Part shown: positions 1-5,949 of the stretch, in pieces
Position numbering within the stretch: the stretch's first letter is position 1
How the letters are laid out: each line of letters begins with the position of its first letter
Assembly: GCA_015520785.1 (NCBI GenBank)
Contig: WAPJ01000089.1
Location: 1 to 8,730 of the forward strand
DNA: 8,730 nt
Origin: Candidatus Woesearchaeota archaeon
GTDB taxonomy: Archaea; Nanobdellota; Nanobdellia; Woesearchaeales; WAPJ01
Direction of reading: 5' to 3'
Program-made: the position numbers and the translations under genes
Notes under the pieces: generated by a model
The model's database searches: none
Seen by the model: the letters and a program-made list of their open reading frames with translations, nothing else
Told to the model about the DNA's origin: nothing

Positions 1-529
1 ACTGTACATACCTGAGGAGGAAGGTATCATTCGCTATAATCCTGCCGAGCCTGCGAATACTCTTCCGGGCGATGGGACGGATGAAGGAACGATATGCACG
101 GAGTTTCATGCCGAGTCTCGACCAGCGGCGGTATTCAGGATTATCCCAGGTAATGCCATGACTCGTCCCGCTCATCGTCTTCCGTGCGTGGGGTGCGCCA
201 TGCATATAGTCATGCAGGTGGACGCGTTCAGTCCCTCGGGGAACATGCCTGGGCCAGACGCGGTTGAAAAGCCAGTATCGTTCAAGGATTCCTAATTCTC
301 CTGGGAGACTGAGGGGGAGACGGATCTTTTTTACACGGATATCATCAAACGTTATCGTCTCATTTTTTTCTCCTGCCTGAAGGATGGTCACATCATGCCC
401 TTCTTTCACGAGGAATTTTGCAAAGTCATACAGATAGACTTCACCCCCGCCTATGAGCGTTTCTTTCGGGAAGCGATAATAGCCGGTCGTCCTGCCGATA
501 AAACTATAGCTTACGATCGTGAAGCGCAT
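1..529 (-). CDS. Glycosyltransferase, GT4/GT-B type, N-terminal part (cut by left edge)
   Basis: This gene starts with ATG at 529 and reads without a stop to position 1, giving the first 176 residues; the C-terminal half lies outside the window. After a short beta strand (MRFTIVSYSF) comes GGGEVYLYDFAKFLVKEGHDV at about residues 27-47, the usual nucleotide-sugar transferase N-terminal pattern of a glycine-rich loop followed by helix and strand. A second recognisable stretch, HLHDYMHGAPHARK then SHGITWD (about 104-129), matches the HDH/HG region of GT4 enzymes. Such enzymes move a sugar from a nucleotide donor to a lipid-linked or polymer acceptor at the cytoplasmic membrane face. The catalytic C-terminal domain with its E-x7-E motif is not visible, so donor and acceptor are unknown. 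It lies 38 bases downstream of the epimerase gene but has its own TATA-like box in that gap. GAGGAG about eight bases before the ATG could also serve as a ribosome site. Confidence 0.85.
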   Translation of the reverse strand, partial: MRFTIVSYSFIGRTTGYYRFPKETLIGGGEVYLYDFAKFLVKEGHDVTILQAGEKNETITFDDIRVKKIRLPLSLPGELGILERYWLFNRVWPRHVPRGTERVHLHDYMHGAPHARKTMSGTSHGITWDNPEYRRWSRLGMKLRAYRSFIRPIARKSIRRLGRIIANDTFLLRYVQ

Positions 530-550
530 GCTCTCCTCGTCTCACACGTG

Positions 551-560
551 TTTTATAAGT
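551..560 (-). promoter_or_regulatory. TATA-like box for the GT4 gene
   Basis: On the minus strand this reads ACTTATAAAA. Its centre is about 26 bases upstream of the ATG at 529. That is the archaeal TATA-to-start distance, so transcription would begin at or next to the start codon and the mRNA would be leaderless or nearly so. It sits inside the 38-base gap after the epimerase stop codon. Confidence 0.6.
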
Positions 561-567
561 ATTAGGA

Positions 568-1680
568 TTATGATCGGTGAGATGTGAAAAGCACCTCTTT
601 GAGGTGGGTGATGATGCGTTCTCCCGCCCTGCCGTCACCATACGGGTTCTCCCATGCTGTTGGCTTGCTGGTGAGGAGGCGCTTGGCGTTCTTGACGAGC
701 ATGCTTGGCTGTGGTGTGAGGATGTTACAGCCGATCCGGATTGTTTCGGGTCGTTCGGTGCTGGTGCGGAGGGTGAGGATGGGTTTTTGGAGGATGCAGG
801 CTTCCTCCTGGACGCCACCACTATCCGTGAGGACAAGCCTGGCATGCTGGAGGAGGTTGAGGAAGGTGAGGTAGGGGAGGGGCTTGAGGGGGATGATATG
901 CTCTGGGAGGCTGATGTGATGCTCGTGGAGGGTCTTCTCGGTGCGGGGGTGGATGGGGAAGAGGACGCTGAGCGTGAGCTGGTGGGCGAGGCTTGCAATG
1001 GCTTGGAGGTAGGCTTTCAAGCGTTCCGGATCATCCGTATTCTCGGGACGGTGGAGGGTGAGGAGGAGGGAGCGTGGATGCTGTTTGAGGATGCGCTGTG
1101 CTTCCTCATCCTCTCGGGCGAGGGGGAGATGCTGGTGGACGGCATCCACAATGGTATTCCCGGTGATGAGGACATGCCGTTCTGGCTTTCCGTCTGGCTG
1201 ATGCGTGATGCCTTCTGCTGTAAGATTGTCTGCTGCCTCGCGGGTTGGTGGGTAGAGGTAGGTGCTCAGATGATCCGCGATAATCCGGTTTTGTTCTTCG
1301 GGCATGCGCATATCCCTACTCCGCAAGCCTGCCTCCACGTGAGCAATGGGAATATGCTGTTTTGCCGCTGCGAGGGCGCCCGCGAGCACGGTATTCGTAT
1401 CCCCTTGGATGATGACTGCGCGTGGCTTGACTTGGTGGAGGAGGGGGTCGAGGCGTTCAAGCATGCGCGCTGTCTGGACGCCATGACTCGCGGATCCCGC
1501 ATGGAGATTATAGGCGGGCTTGGGGAGGTTGAGCTGGCGGAAGAAGACAGTGTCAAGCTCGGGCGAGTAGTGCTGGCCTGTATGGATGATGCTATACGGC
1601 ATGCCCTGGGCTTCCGCGGCGCGGATGACGGGTGCGAGCTTGATGATTTCAGGCCTTGTGCCGAGGATGAAGATGATCAT
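568..1680 (-). CDS. wecB: UDP-N-acetylglucosamine 2-epimerase (non-hydrolysing, WecB type)
   Basis: The product is 370 residues, the normal length for this family. It interconverts UDP-GlcNAc and UDP-ManNAc (EC 5.1.3.14) in the cytoplasm and supplies ManNAc, often oxidised later to ManNAcA, for surface polysaccharides or archaeal N-glycans. The motifs appear in family order: GTRPEIIK (7-14), HTGQHY (33-38), GDTNTVLAG (93-101), HVEAGLRS (114-121), MPEEQNR (126-132), TGNTIVDA (173-180), LTLHRPEN (208-214), PIHPRT (242-247) and LTDSGGVQEEA (284-294). Residues corresponding to the E. coli WecB active site are all present by motif: Arg9, Lys14, Asp94, Glu116, Glu128/129, His210, and Ser287 with Glu292. 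ATG 1680 begins the first beta strand and lies about 29 bases from a TATA-like box. The neighbours are two glycosyltransferases. No wecC dehydrogenase is in the window. The opposite strand carries a longer open frame, which is a shadow. Confidence 0.96.
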   Translation of the reverse strand: MIIFILGTRPEIIKLAPVIRAAEAQGMPYSIIHTGQHYSPELDTVFFRQLNLPKPAYNLHAGSASHGVQTARMLERLDPLLHQVKPRAVIIQGDTNTVLAGALAAAKQHIPIAHVEAGLRSRDMRMPEEQNRIIADHLSTYLYPPTREAADNLTAEGITHQPDGKPERHVLITGNTIVDAVHQHLPLAREDEEAQRILKQHPRSLLLTLHRPENTDDPERLKAYLQAIASLAHQLTLSVLFPIHPRTEKTLHEHHISLPEHIIPLKPLPYLTFLNLLQHARLVLTDSGGVQEEACILQKPILTLRTSTERPETIRIGCNILTPQPSMLVKNAKRLLTSKPTAWENPYGDGRAGERIITHLKEVLFTSHRS

Positions 1681-1703
1681 GATAAGAAAGAGGGGAACCA
1701 GGG

Positions 1704-1714
1704 TTTATTTTTAA
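1704..1714 (-). promoter_or_regulatory. TATA-like box for wecB
   Basis: The minus strand reads TTAAAAATAAA. The centre is about 29 bases upstream of the wecB ATG at 1680, leaving only a few bases of leader. This suggests wecB has its own promoter although it follows the membrane glycosyltransferase on the same strand, 93 bases apart. Confidence 0.55.
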
Positions 1715-1773
1715 GCTTCAGGATGGGATGGTATAAAGGGTATAGTAGGGAAGGGTGAGGACGGGCGTGGCGT

Positions 1774-3078
1774 TTAATCGTTCAGTGTGGGAGAGGATGG
1801 GATGGGTGATATACCGTTCTCTGAGTGTTGAGCGTGAGGCGTACAGTTTGAGAGGTTGATAAGCGTAAAGTAGGGTGTGGTGAGGAGGATGCTCCCATTC
1901 AGGCTTTCTCCAGGCCTGATGATGGCCATGCAGACGCCCTTCTCTCGGAGGAGGTCTTCCGTGACTGGCTCTCCTGTGAATGGTGGGCCGATGAGCTGCC
2001 GGTGGAGGGTATATTGAAGGGGGAGGAGGTCTGTCGCATAGACGGGCGTGTCGGGTGGGAGGAGGGGTTTGAGGAGGCTGACATTCCCCTCGTAGGCTGA
2101 TGTGGAGGCGTACTTCTGGGTGATGGTATGCGCATGCTGAAGGCTCATGATGAGGATGAGGATGAGGAGGATGATGCGGATGACAGGATGCTTGTTTTCA
2201 AGCCTTCGCTGGGTGATGATGGCGAGGGGGATGAGCATGGGGATGACATACCGGTAGTGGTATTCGCTGCTCACGATGAGGAGGGTGAGTGGGATGAGGA
2301 TGATGGTGAGGAGTGAGGCTTCTTCTAGCAGGGTTGTTGGCTTGGAGAGGAGGATGAGAAGGAGGAATGGCCAAGTGTATGTGATGAGTCTTGTGAGGAA
2401 TGTGATGGGATTACTCGTATGCGTATTAACGATCTGGAGATTGGCGAGTGCTGCATGGATGAAGGTGGGATAGACGGGCTGGACCCAGGCCTGCCAGATG
2501 ATGAGGGGAATACTACTCGCGATAATACCGAAAAGGAGTGGTCTTCCATAGTCTTTCTTCCACGTGCGGATGAGCACGTATGCTGTGGGGATGGTGAGGA
2601 GGATGAGCGTGTACTTGGTCATGAAGGCGAGTATGAGGAGGAGGGGGAGGAAGAACACGCTCCTGGGACGGGGCTGCTTGAGGATGAGGAAGACGAGGAC
2701 TGTGAGGAGGACTTGGAGACTCTCGGTGAGATTGAGGAAGGCAGCATAGGGGAGCATGGCGATGAGACTGAGCGTGCTGATCATGCCGAACGCGTATGCG
2801 AGGATGATGAGTGCGAGTGAGAGGATACTCACACTTACTATTCGTTGATCGCTGATCGTCCCATGGGGCATGATGGAGAGGACCCATGGGTAGAGGGGTG
2901 GTCTGAAAGCCTCGTGTGCGGGCCCGGAGAGTGTCGCGTAGGTGAAGGAATGATTCCTGCTGAGATCATGATAGACGACTTCATCCCAGAAGACGGCGCG
3001 AGACTGTGTAGCCTGGATGAGGGCTGTGAGAGTGATGATGAGGATGAGGATGGCTAGGACTCGTTCGAGGAGGGTCAT
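1774..3078 (-). CDS. Membrane glycosyltransferase, GT-C fold (GT39/PMT-like, ArnT-type)
   Basis: The product is 434 residues and strongly hydrophobic, with roughly ten to eleven predicted membrane spans: one near 5-23, several between 80 and 200, and several between 233 and 314. The first extracytoplasmic loop contains FWDEVVYHD (30-38), the Asp-Glu pair used by GT-C enzymes to bind metal and lipid-phosphate sugar. It is followed by FRPPLYPW (58-65), typical of the PMT_2/ArnT group. YHYRYVIPMLIPLAI (273-287) resembles the late helix with a conserved Arg-Tyr. Residues from about 318 form a small soluble tail, probably outside the cell. The family transfers sugars from dolichyl- or polyprenyl-phosphate carriers to protein, lipid or glycan on the outer membrane face. 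The acceptor cannot be told from sequence. Ile/Leu-rich helices written with ATC and CTC codons create GAT/GAG runs on the other strand, with spurious acidic frames. Confidence 0.88.
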   Translation of the reverse strand: MTLLERVLAILILIITLTALIQATQSRAVFWDEVVYHDLSRNHSFTYATLSGPAHEAFRPPLYPWVLSIMPHGTISDQRIVSVSILSLALIILAYAFGMISTLSLIAMLPYAAFLNLTESLQVLLTVLVFLILKQPRPRSVFFLPLLLILAFMTKYTLILLTIPTAYVLIRTWKKDYGRPLLFGIIASSIPLIIWQAWVQPVYPTFIHAALANLQIVNTHTSNPITFLTRLITYTWPFLLLILLSKPTTLLEEASLLTIILIPLTLLIVSSEYHYRYVIPMLIPLAIITQRRLENKHPVIRIILLILILIMSLQHAHTITQKYASTSAYEGNVSLLKPLLPPDTPVYATDLLPLQYTLHRQLIGPPFTGEPVTEDLLREKGVCMAIIRPGESLNGSILLTTPYFTLINLSNCTPHAQHSENGISPIPSSPTLND

Positions 3079-3104
3079 ACGAGCCTGTCAGAAGGCTTAA
3101 TCGT

Positions 3105-3116
3105 CTTATAAAAATA
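3105..3116 (-). promoter_or_regulatory. TATA-like box for the membrane glycosyltransferase gene
   Basis: The minus strand reads TATTTTTATAAG. The core centre is about 31 bases upstream of the ATG at 3078, so the leader would be only a few bases. It lies in the 216-base divergent gap shared with the winged-helix gene. Confidence 0.55.
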
Positions 3117-3156
3117 GGGCGTGAAAGTAGGGTGTTGAGGAGAGGAGAATGGAAGC

Positions 3157-3178
3157 GTGAGACGGTGGTTGCTCTCAC
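3157..3178. repeat. Inverted repeat in the divergent promoter gap
   Basis: GTGAGA at 3157-3162 and TCTCAC at 3173-3178 form a perfect six-base inverted repeat with a ten-base spacer. It lies between the two divergent TATA-like boxes (3105-3116 and 3206-3216). It could be a regulator site for either gene, but six-base repeats occur by chance, so the functional claim is weak. Confidence 0.25.
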
Positions 3179-3205
3179 CAGCAGGAAGGAAAAGACTATC
3201 AAAAC

Positions 3206-3216
3206 TTTTAAATAAA
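3206..3216 (+). promoter_or_regulatory. TATA-like box for the small winged-helix gene
   Basis: The sequence TTTTAAATAAA is a good archaeal TATA box. Transcription would start near 3237, giving a leader of about 55 bases before ATG 3295. This is the only gene in the window whose box is not close to the start codon, and GGTG at 3282-3285 could act as its ribosome binding site. Confidence 0.5.
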
Positions 3217-3294
3217 CTGGTGGGGTAAGGGTGTAGAAGAGTATAGGATAATCCAGCCCGTGCGTGGGGTTTGGGATGATGGGTGGAATGCTGT

Positions 3295-3711
3295 ATGGTC
3301 ATCCTCTTCGACCAGTATAACCTGCCGGATAATATTTATGAGATCGTCTTCGCCACGGAACAACAGGCGATCGTGGCCAAGGTCCTCGTGGATTATATGA
3401 AGGAGAATGGCGGGCAGGTTACGCGCACGGAGATGAGTTTTTTCGCGACCAAGCTGCATGAGGGCAGCCTCTACACCGTGCTCGACTGGGGGCAGTATGC
3501 GGGGAAGGAAGTCAAACTGAGTTATAATAAACGCCAGTTTTATGATCGAATTCTCACGCCAATGAAAGCCATGGGCTTGATCGACTATGACATGTATAAG
3601 AAGATGTACAAGCTGAGCGACCGCTTCAGGCAGATCCTCACGCGGATTGGCATCCTCTGGACGCAGGAACTCCAGAAGCCACCCCAGCGGATCACGTTCA
3701 AACGCGAATAA
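3295..3711 (+). CDS. Small probable winged-helix DNA-binding protein, unknown function
   Basis: The product is 138 residues from ATG 3295; a GTG at 3283 would add four residues (MECC). An in-frame stop at 3277 rules out anything longer. I prefer the ATG because GGTG at 3282-3285 sits at ribosome-site distance. I do not recognise the family by name. Residues 21-55 look like a helix pair. Residues 78-114 (YNKRQFYDRILTPMKAMGLI, then DYDMYKKMYKLSDRFRQIL) have the pattern of a recognition helix followed by a beta wing: basic and aromatic residues, then a Gly-Leu-Ile turn, then two short strands ending in LSDRF. There are no membrane segments or signal peptide, and the protein is basic towards the C-terminus. 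It is divergent from the glycosyltransferase block and could regulate it, but this rests on position only. It is convergent with the DUF763 gene. Confidence 0.75.
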   Translation: MVILFDQYNLPDNIYEIVFATEQQAIVAKVLVDYMKENGGQVTRTEMSFFATKLHEGSLYTVLDWGQYAGKEVKLSYNKRQFYDRILTPMKAMGLIDYDMYKKMYKLSDRFRQILTRIGILWTQELQKPPQRITFKRE

Positions 3712-3785
3712 AACCCCGTCCTTATTGATTCATTCTCTTCTCCCCACGCCTTCACCACATTCATCTTCTCTCCCTCACCCACCTT
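3712..3785 (+). terminator. Pyrimidine-rich 3' flank of the winged-helix gene
   Basis: Immediately after the stop codon the plus strand becomes almost entirely C and T with few purines. Archaeal termination commonly relies on such T-containing tracts. No run of four or more T is present, so this is a weaker terminator than its mirror on the other strand. Confidence 0.35.
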
Positions 3786-3840
3786 CATAGGAAAAGAGAA
3801 CATCATTCCCATCATACTCTCTCCCAGGGAGTACCATAGG

Positions 3841-3930
3841 GAGAATGAAGAGGAGGAAAGAAAAGAGGGGATGAAGAAAAAAATATGGAAGAGGAAGGAG
3901 AAGAGCGAGGAGAGATGAAAACATAAATCA
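3841..3930 (-). terminator. Polypyrimidine terminator region of the DUF763 gene
   Basis: On the minus strand, downstream of the DUF763 stop, the sequence is nearly pure pyrimidine. It contains a run of seven T (plus-strand A run at 3877-3883) plus further TTTT runs. This fits an archaeal oligo-T terminator and mirrors the pyrimidine tract that follows the convergent plus-strand gene. Confidence 0.5.
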
Positions 3931-3940
3931 CTCCCTCTTT

Positions 3941-5032
3941 TCACATGCTTGCCGCTCGCTCCGCGTGCTGGGCGAGGCGTTTCAAGACGGTCTGCTTCTC
4001 CCGTCCCTCCAGGCTCTGTCGCGCGGCTGTCTCGAGGAGTTGGATGGTCTGCTCGTATGTTCGCTTGTCCACGGGGTAGGGTGTGCCATCCTTCCCACCA
4101 TGCGCGTACGCGTACACGGCGGGGTCACGCCAGCTCACGGGGCTGCCGTAGAGGAGGCGTGCTGTGAGTGCGAATGCGCGGAATGCTTTCACTCCCACAC
4201 CCTGCTGTTGGACGAGCATTTCCATTGTCTCCGGCTTCGCCGTGGAGAGCCTGGCGAGGAGCTTCCTGCTCGCGGGCTTGAGATAATAGCTGCGGAGCCA
4301 GTGGGAGCGTGGCATGCGGAGAGTGGAAAGATAGAGGGGGGAGGTAAAGCGTTTCACGAGTCGTTCAGGATCCTCCGTGAAGAGCTTGAGGATATCCTCG
4401 CGGAGTTGATCATGCTCCATACTGGTGAGGTTGAGGACGCGGTGCTTCCGCTCCGCGATGAGACTCTGATGGGGCTCGCGCGTATAGTCCTTCAGGCCAT
4501 GACTATACCAGTGGTAGCGTCTGGCTTCGCGCTGCTCTGCATTCAAGCCTTGCTGGATGACGGTGAAAAGCCCATGCTCGTCGAGGAAGAACGTGTGATG
4601 GTACAGCCTGGCGCCATCCTGGACGAGCGTGTTATCCACGCGTGCAATCATGCGAGAAGCATACACGTATGGTTCAGCATCCAGGCTGAAGGCAGTGGCA
4701 TGCTCTCGAAGGAGGCGTGGCGTGGTTAGGGCGGTCCTCCCCTTCCCACCCGCGACGCGGATTGGTGATTCCTTCCAGCTGTTGAACGCGTCACGCAATG
4801 CGGACGTGGTCGTGGTGGTGAGTCCTGACGCATGCCAGTCAAAGCCGAGGAGGCTGCCGAGGGCTTGGAGGTAGTGTGCACTCGCGAGGCGTTCCAGCAT
4901 ACCCCTACTCCCATGCTCGCTGATGCTGAGCTTGACGAACGGCCTGGCGAGGCGGACCATGCGCGTGTAGAGCCATGCGGGTGCCTTCCCCGAGTGTAAT
5001 GGCAGGACGGCCTGGCTCCGCGTGAAGGCCAT
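3941..5032 (-). CDS. DUF763 (COG1415) family protein
   Basis: The product is 363 residues, about full length for this family of archaea and some thermophilic bacteria, whose function is not established. Its N-terminal signature is clear: LPLHSGKAPAWLYTRMV (10-26), LQALGSLLGFDWHASGLTTT (55-74) and IRVAGGKGRTALTTP (91-105). The C-terminal signature is SWRDPAVYAYAHGGKDGTPY and PVDKRTY (300-326). Residues about 271-292 (LVQQQGVGVKAFRAFALTA inside it) look like a helix-hairpin-helix, which would suggest DNA contact. The hairpin has Gln where a Pro is usual. There are no membrane spans or signal peptide, so it should be cytoplasmic. The start is ATG 5032, where the family similarity begins. The gene stands alone, divergent from the 178-residue gene. 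Its promoter has only a poor TATA box but two perfect dyads. The nucleic-acid role is inference from the hairpin motif. Confidence 0.93.
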   Translation of the reverse strand: MAFTRSQAVLPLHSGKAPAWLYTRMVRLARPFVKLSISEHGSRGMLERLASAHYLQALGSLLGFDWHASGLTTTTTSALRDAFNSWKESPIRVAGGKGRTALTTPRLLREHATAFSLDAEPYVYASRMIARVDNTLVQDGARLYHHTFFLDEHGLFTVIQQGLNAEQREARRYHWYSHGLKDYTREPHQSLIAERKHRVLNLTSMEHDQLREDILKLFTEDPERLVKRFTSPLYLSTLRMPRSHWLRSYYLKPASRKLLARLSTAKPETMEMLVQQQGVGVKAFRAFALTARLLYGSPVSWRDPAVYAYAHGGKDGTPYPVDKRTYEQTIQLLETAARQSLEGREKQTVLKRLAQHAERAASM

Positions 5033-5033
5033 A

Positions 5034-5048
5034 CGCGTTCTGAACGCG
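5034..5048. promoter_or_regulatory. Perfect 7+7 inverted repeat next to the DUF763 start codon
   Basis: CGCGTTC (5034-5040), one T, then GAACGCG (5042-5048) is a perfect dyad ending one base before the ATG of the minus-strand DUF763 gene. With transcription expected to start near the ATG, a protein bound here would cover the start site, a typical repressor position in archaea. It is an operator candidate. Confidence 0.45.
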
Positions 5049-5054
5049 AGAGGG

Positions 5055-5060
5055 TTTTTT
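5055..5060 (-). promoter_or_regulatory. Weak TATA-like A tract for the DUF763 gene
   Basis: The minus strand reads TTCAAAAAACC with its A run about 26 bases upstream of the ATG at 5032. The spacing is right but the sequence is a poor TATA box, unlike those of the neighbouring genes. This suggests low basal expression or a need for an activator. Confidence 0.35.
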
Positions 5061-5063
5061 GAA

Positions 5064-5081
5064 GGTCATGCGTGTATGACC
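5064..5081. promoter_or_regulatory. Perfect 6+6 inverted repeat upstream of the DUF763 TATA position
   Basis: GGTCAT (5064-5069), six bases, then ATGACC (5076-5081) is a perfect dyad. Seen from the DUF763 gene it lies just upstream of the weak TATA position, where archaeal activators often bind. Together with the dyad at 5034-5048 it brackets the core promoter. Confidence 0.45.
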
Positions 5082-5178
5082 ACTACTTTCTGCGTGGTTG
5101 CTGGGAGGGTGGAGGAGAGAGTGATCGGATGGGCGGGAGGAAGAAGGAGAAGAGAATGGAAGACCGAGTGTTCTTCTC

Positions 5179-5198
5179 TTTTCAGGGGTGAAAACCCC
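5179..5198. promoter_or_regulatory. Two overlapping inverted repeats upstream of the 178-residue gene
   Basis: TTTTCA (5179-5184), GGGG, TGAAAA (5189-5194) is one perfect dyad. GGGGT (5185-5189), GAAA, ACCCC (5194-5198) is a second one sharing its bases. The pair ends nine bases before the TATA-like box at 5207. In RNA the second would be a five-pair stem with a GAAA tetraloop, but it lies upstream of the expected transcript start, so a DNA-binding site is more likely. Confidence 0.4.
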
Positions 5199-5206
5199 AT
5201 TCGGTG

Positions 5207-5214
5207 TTTAAAAG
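5207..5214 (+). promoter_or_regulatory. TATA-like box for the 178-residue protein gene
   Basis: TTTAAAAG is centred about 27 bases upstream of ATG 5238. This supports that ATG as the true start of a leaderless transcript and argues against the longer in-frame reading from 5022, which would place the promoter inside the coding region. Confidence 0.6.
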
Positions 5215-5237
5215 AGGATGAAGGAAGCCCTTCTCAT

Positions 5238-5774
5238 ATGAGTACTCTCCCAGTGAGGAATAGCCAGCTTGACGATCAGCTCTCTGCACCATACCTCTTA
5301 CGGCTTGAAGAAAAAGGACTCCCTCCAATCGTGAGGGAAAATGTCGGGCTGATGGAAGCAGTCCTCCTCCAGCCTTTCCTTGAGGAAGTGCGAGGATCGT
5401 ACGATGCAGCGTATCATCAGCCTTTCAACAGGGAGGATGTAGAAGAAATCCTCCAGCGGCTGAGAGAGGATATGCGAGCACTCTACGTTGTGTACAGTCA
5501 GACCACGATGAAAGAAGTATTTACAGATGAGGATTTTGGCCAACTGTATGCTACTCGTTATCAGCGGCTTGAAGAGAAAATGCGAAGCATGGTTGCGCTT
5601 TCCTCACCCGGGTTAAGAGGAGGATTCAATTCTCTCGTAGAAGTGCATACCCATCTCCTTAAGCATCCTCCCAGCGAAGAATCACGTATCCGTCTCGCTG
5701 ATGCGTGGCTCACGTACGCACTCCCCTACACTATCCTAGCGGATAATCCGTGGAAGCATGCGATCCACGCATAG
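5238..5774 (+). CDS. Hypothetical helical protein, 178 residues
   Basis: I do not recognise this protein. The frame is open from 5022, but the upstream 72 codons overlap the DUF763 start and both promoters and read as low-quality protein. ATG 5238 is chosen because a TATA-like box is centred 27 bases upstream. The product has no cysteine, no membrane span and no signal peptide. It appears mostly alpha-helical, with acidic amphipathic stretches at about 32-55, 65-90 (REDVEEILQRLREDMRALY), 98-120 and 131-142. A loop with LSSPGLRGG lies at 121-129. A composition of this kind is common in cytoplasmic partner or scaffold proteins, but no catalytic pattern is visible. It is divergent from the DUF763 gene across a 205-base region with several dyads, so the two may be co-regulated. 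It is convergent with corA. That it is a real gene rests on promoter placement and normal-looking protein composition. Confidence 0.72.
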   Translation: MSTLPVRNSQLDDQLSAPYLLRLEEKGLPPIVRENVGLMEAVLLQPFLEEVRGSYDAAYHQPFNREDVEEILQRLREDMRALYVVYSQTTMKEVFTDEDFGQLYATRYQRLEEKMRSMVALSSPGLRGGFNSLVEVHTHLLKHPPSEESRIRLADAWLTYALPYTILADNPWKHAIHA

Positions 5775-5810
5775 AAAATGGGCGTATACTTACAGTTTCA
5801 AGTGAGATCA

Positions 5811-5821
5811 GTTTTTCTAAA
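5811..5821 (+). terminator. T-tract terminator candidate after the 178-residue gene
   Basis: A run of five T at 5812-5816, about 40 bases after the stop codon, is the first T run downstream of this gene and a plausible archaeal oligo-T terminator. No stable hairpin precedes it. Confidence 0.3.
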
Positions 5822-5949
5822 GTGCGCGTACTCCATTCCCTCCCGACGTGTCAATAATGGGCAGAGGGTATAAAGAATGAATCAGTCATACTCCCCCGGT
5901 TGGGAATACGCGACCAGACTTTCAAGGACAATGGAGATCTCAGAGATGA

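Noticed and set aside
1730..1745. GGTATAAAGGGTATAG as a plus-strand promoter
   Set aside because: A start near 1762 would give only antisense RNA into the glycosyltransferase gene and no plus-strand gene follows. AT-rich bases in the gap explain it.
577..1758. A 393-codon open frame on the plus strand opposite wecB, longer than wecB itself
   Set aside because: wecB has every family motif in order, and the antisense reading is a Glu/Asp/Gly/Cys-rich sequence with no recognisable domain. It stays open because the gene rarely uses TTA, CTA or TCA codons in the complementary register.
2128..2820. Acidic plus-strand frames full of Asp and Glu, and GAT/GAG simple repeats
   Set aside because: They are the complement of Ile/Leu membrane helices written with ATC and CTC codons in the membrane glycosyltransferase. 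The repeat is a by-product of coding.
3965..4729. A 254-codon plus-strand frame
   Set aside because: It lies wholly opposite the DUF763 gene, whose conserved blocks are unmistakable.
5022..5237. N-terminal extension of the 178-residue protein to an ATG at 5022
   Set aside because: It would overlap the DUF763 start, run through two promoters and several dyads, and encode a low-complexity Arg/Gly/Glu sequence. The TATA-like box at 5207 fits the ATG at 5238.
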